NCBI GenBank assembly: GCA_025449645.1
Contig: JANWIY010000147.1
Span: 1-55,505 of the forward strand
DNA: 55,505 nucleotides
Direction: 5' to 3'
Origin: Chitinophagaceae bacterium
GTDB lineage: Bacteria; Bacteroidota; Bacteroidia; Chitinophagales; Chitinophagaceae
A program made the translations under genes and the position numbers. Shown one piece after another: positions 55,410-55,505 of the stretch. Each line of letters starts with the position of its first letter. The stretch's first letter is position 1. The notes under the pieces are model-generated. The model was not told where the DNA came from. It saw only the letters and a program-made list of their open reading frames with translations, and made no database searches.

Positions 55410-55505
55410 ATGAAAATCAAAATGATATTTTGCAGCCTGGCAGTATTTGCCTTACCTTATTTTTCTTTTGCCCAGTCAGGGATTGGCAGCGATGTCAAAG
55501 GATTA
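55410..55505 (+). CDS. traJ: TraJ-like conjugation protein (VirB6/TrbL-like), start only
   Basis: Only 32 codons are in the window. They give a signal peptide (MKIKMIFCSLAVFALPYFSF) followed by AQSGIGSDVKGL, which matches the start of TraJ proteins of Bacteroidota conjugative elements, a polytopic inner-membrane channel component. An in-frame GTG two codons upstream is an alternative start. It follows the VirB5-like genes at 51 bp. The call rests on a short sequence plus context. Confidence 0.6.
   Translation, partial: MKIKMIFCSLAVFALPYFSFAQSGIGSDVKGL

Noticed and set aside
1..55505. CRISPR arrays, rRNA genes or riboswitches
   Set aside because: No regularly spaced direct repeats, rRNA-like sequence or recognised riboswitch core was seen.

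Overview
The window is a stretch of Bacteroidota chromosome, most probably from the Chitinophagaceae or a close relative. This is inferred from the gene families present: LytTR two-component systems, FtsX-type ABC permeases of about 790 residues, a TonB-dependent receptor of the outer-membrane beta-barrel type, a type 9 secretion C-terminal domain, a Nudix-type arabinose regulator and Bacteroidota conjugation genes. Several upstream regions carry the Bacteroidota -7 element TAnnTTTG, and Shine-Dalgarno sequences are largely absent.

Left part (1-17.4 kb), mostly housekeeping. It holds the start of a ParA ATPase, an FMN reductase, a membrane metallophosphoesterase, a small outer-membrane porin and the Lon protease. 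These are followed by an M42 aminopeptidase-bioB pair, a UbiA-like membrane protein, a LuxE-like acyl-protein synthetase, a Gfo/Idh/MocA oxidoreductase, an orphan UmuD-like protein with a palindromic operator, an FtsX permease, a ketoacyl synthase III and a DUF1232 protein. The intergenic spaces contain strong hairpins, one built from degenerate short repeats.

Middle part (17.6-42.8 kb), carbohydrate uptake and breakdown. A LytS/LytTR two-component system precedes a TonB-dependent receptor and a GH3 glycosidase. A complete L-arabinose operon follows on the minus strand (Nudix regulator, araB, araD, araA, sodium symporter), divergent from parC. Next is a three-gene minus-strand operon: a secreted double beta-helix protein with a beta-propeller, a ribokinase and a secreted ADP-ribosylglycohydrolase-like protein. 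A Rieske oxygenase with an amino-acid permease and a secreted YhcH/YiaL protein complete this part.

Right part (42.8-55.5 kb), accessory and scarred. It holds a T9SS-sorted protein, an FtsX permease pseudogene (frameshift plus internal deletion), an arsR-arsC-arsM operon without an efflux pump, a dihydrofolate-reductase-like gene interrupted by one amber codon, a relic of a histidine kinase, and a secreted alpha/beta-hydrolase-like protein. Beyond these lie the C-terminus of a serine recombinase ending in what looks like a tRNA-Pro 3' end, and an FtsX permease cut off by the edge of a conjugative segment. That segment runs off the window: three tandem secreted helical proteins (TraI/TerB-like, resembling VirB5) followed by the start of a TraJ (VirB6/TrbL-like) gene. 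The region from about 49 to 53.3 kb looks like a site of repeated insertion and decay.

The most interesting items are the tandem VirB5-like paralogues and the junction where they cut a chromosomal gene, the secreted ribosyl-hydrolase/ribokinase/beta-helix operon, the orphan UmuD with its dyad operator, and a 37-codon Cys-containing peptide ORF in the scar region.
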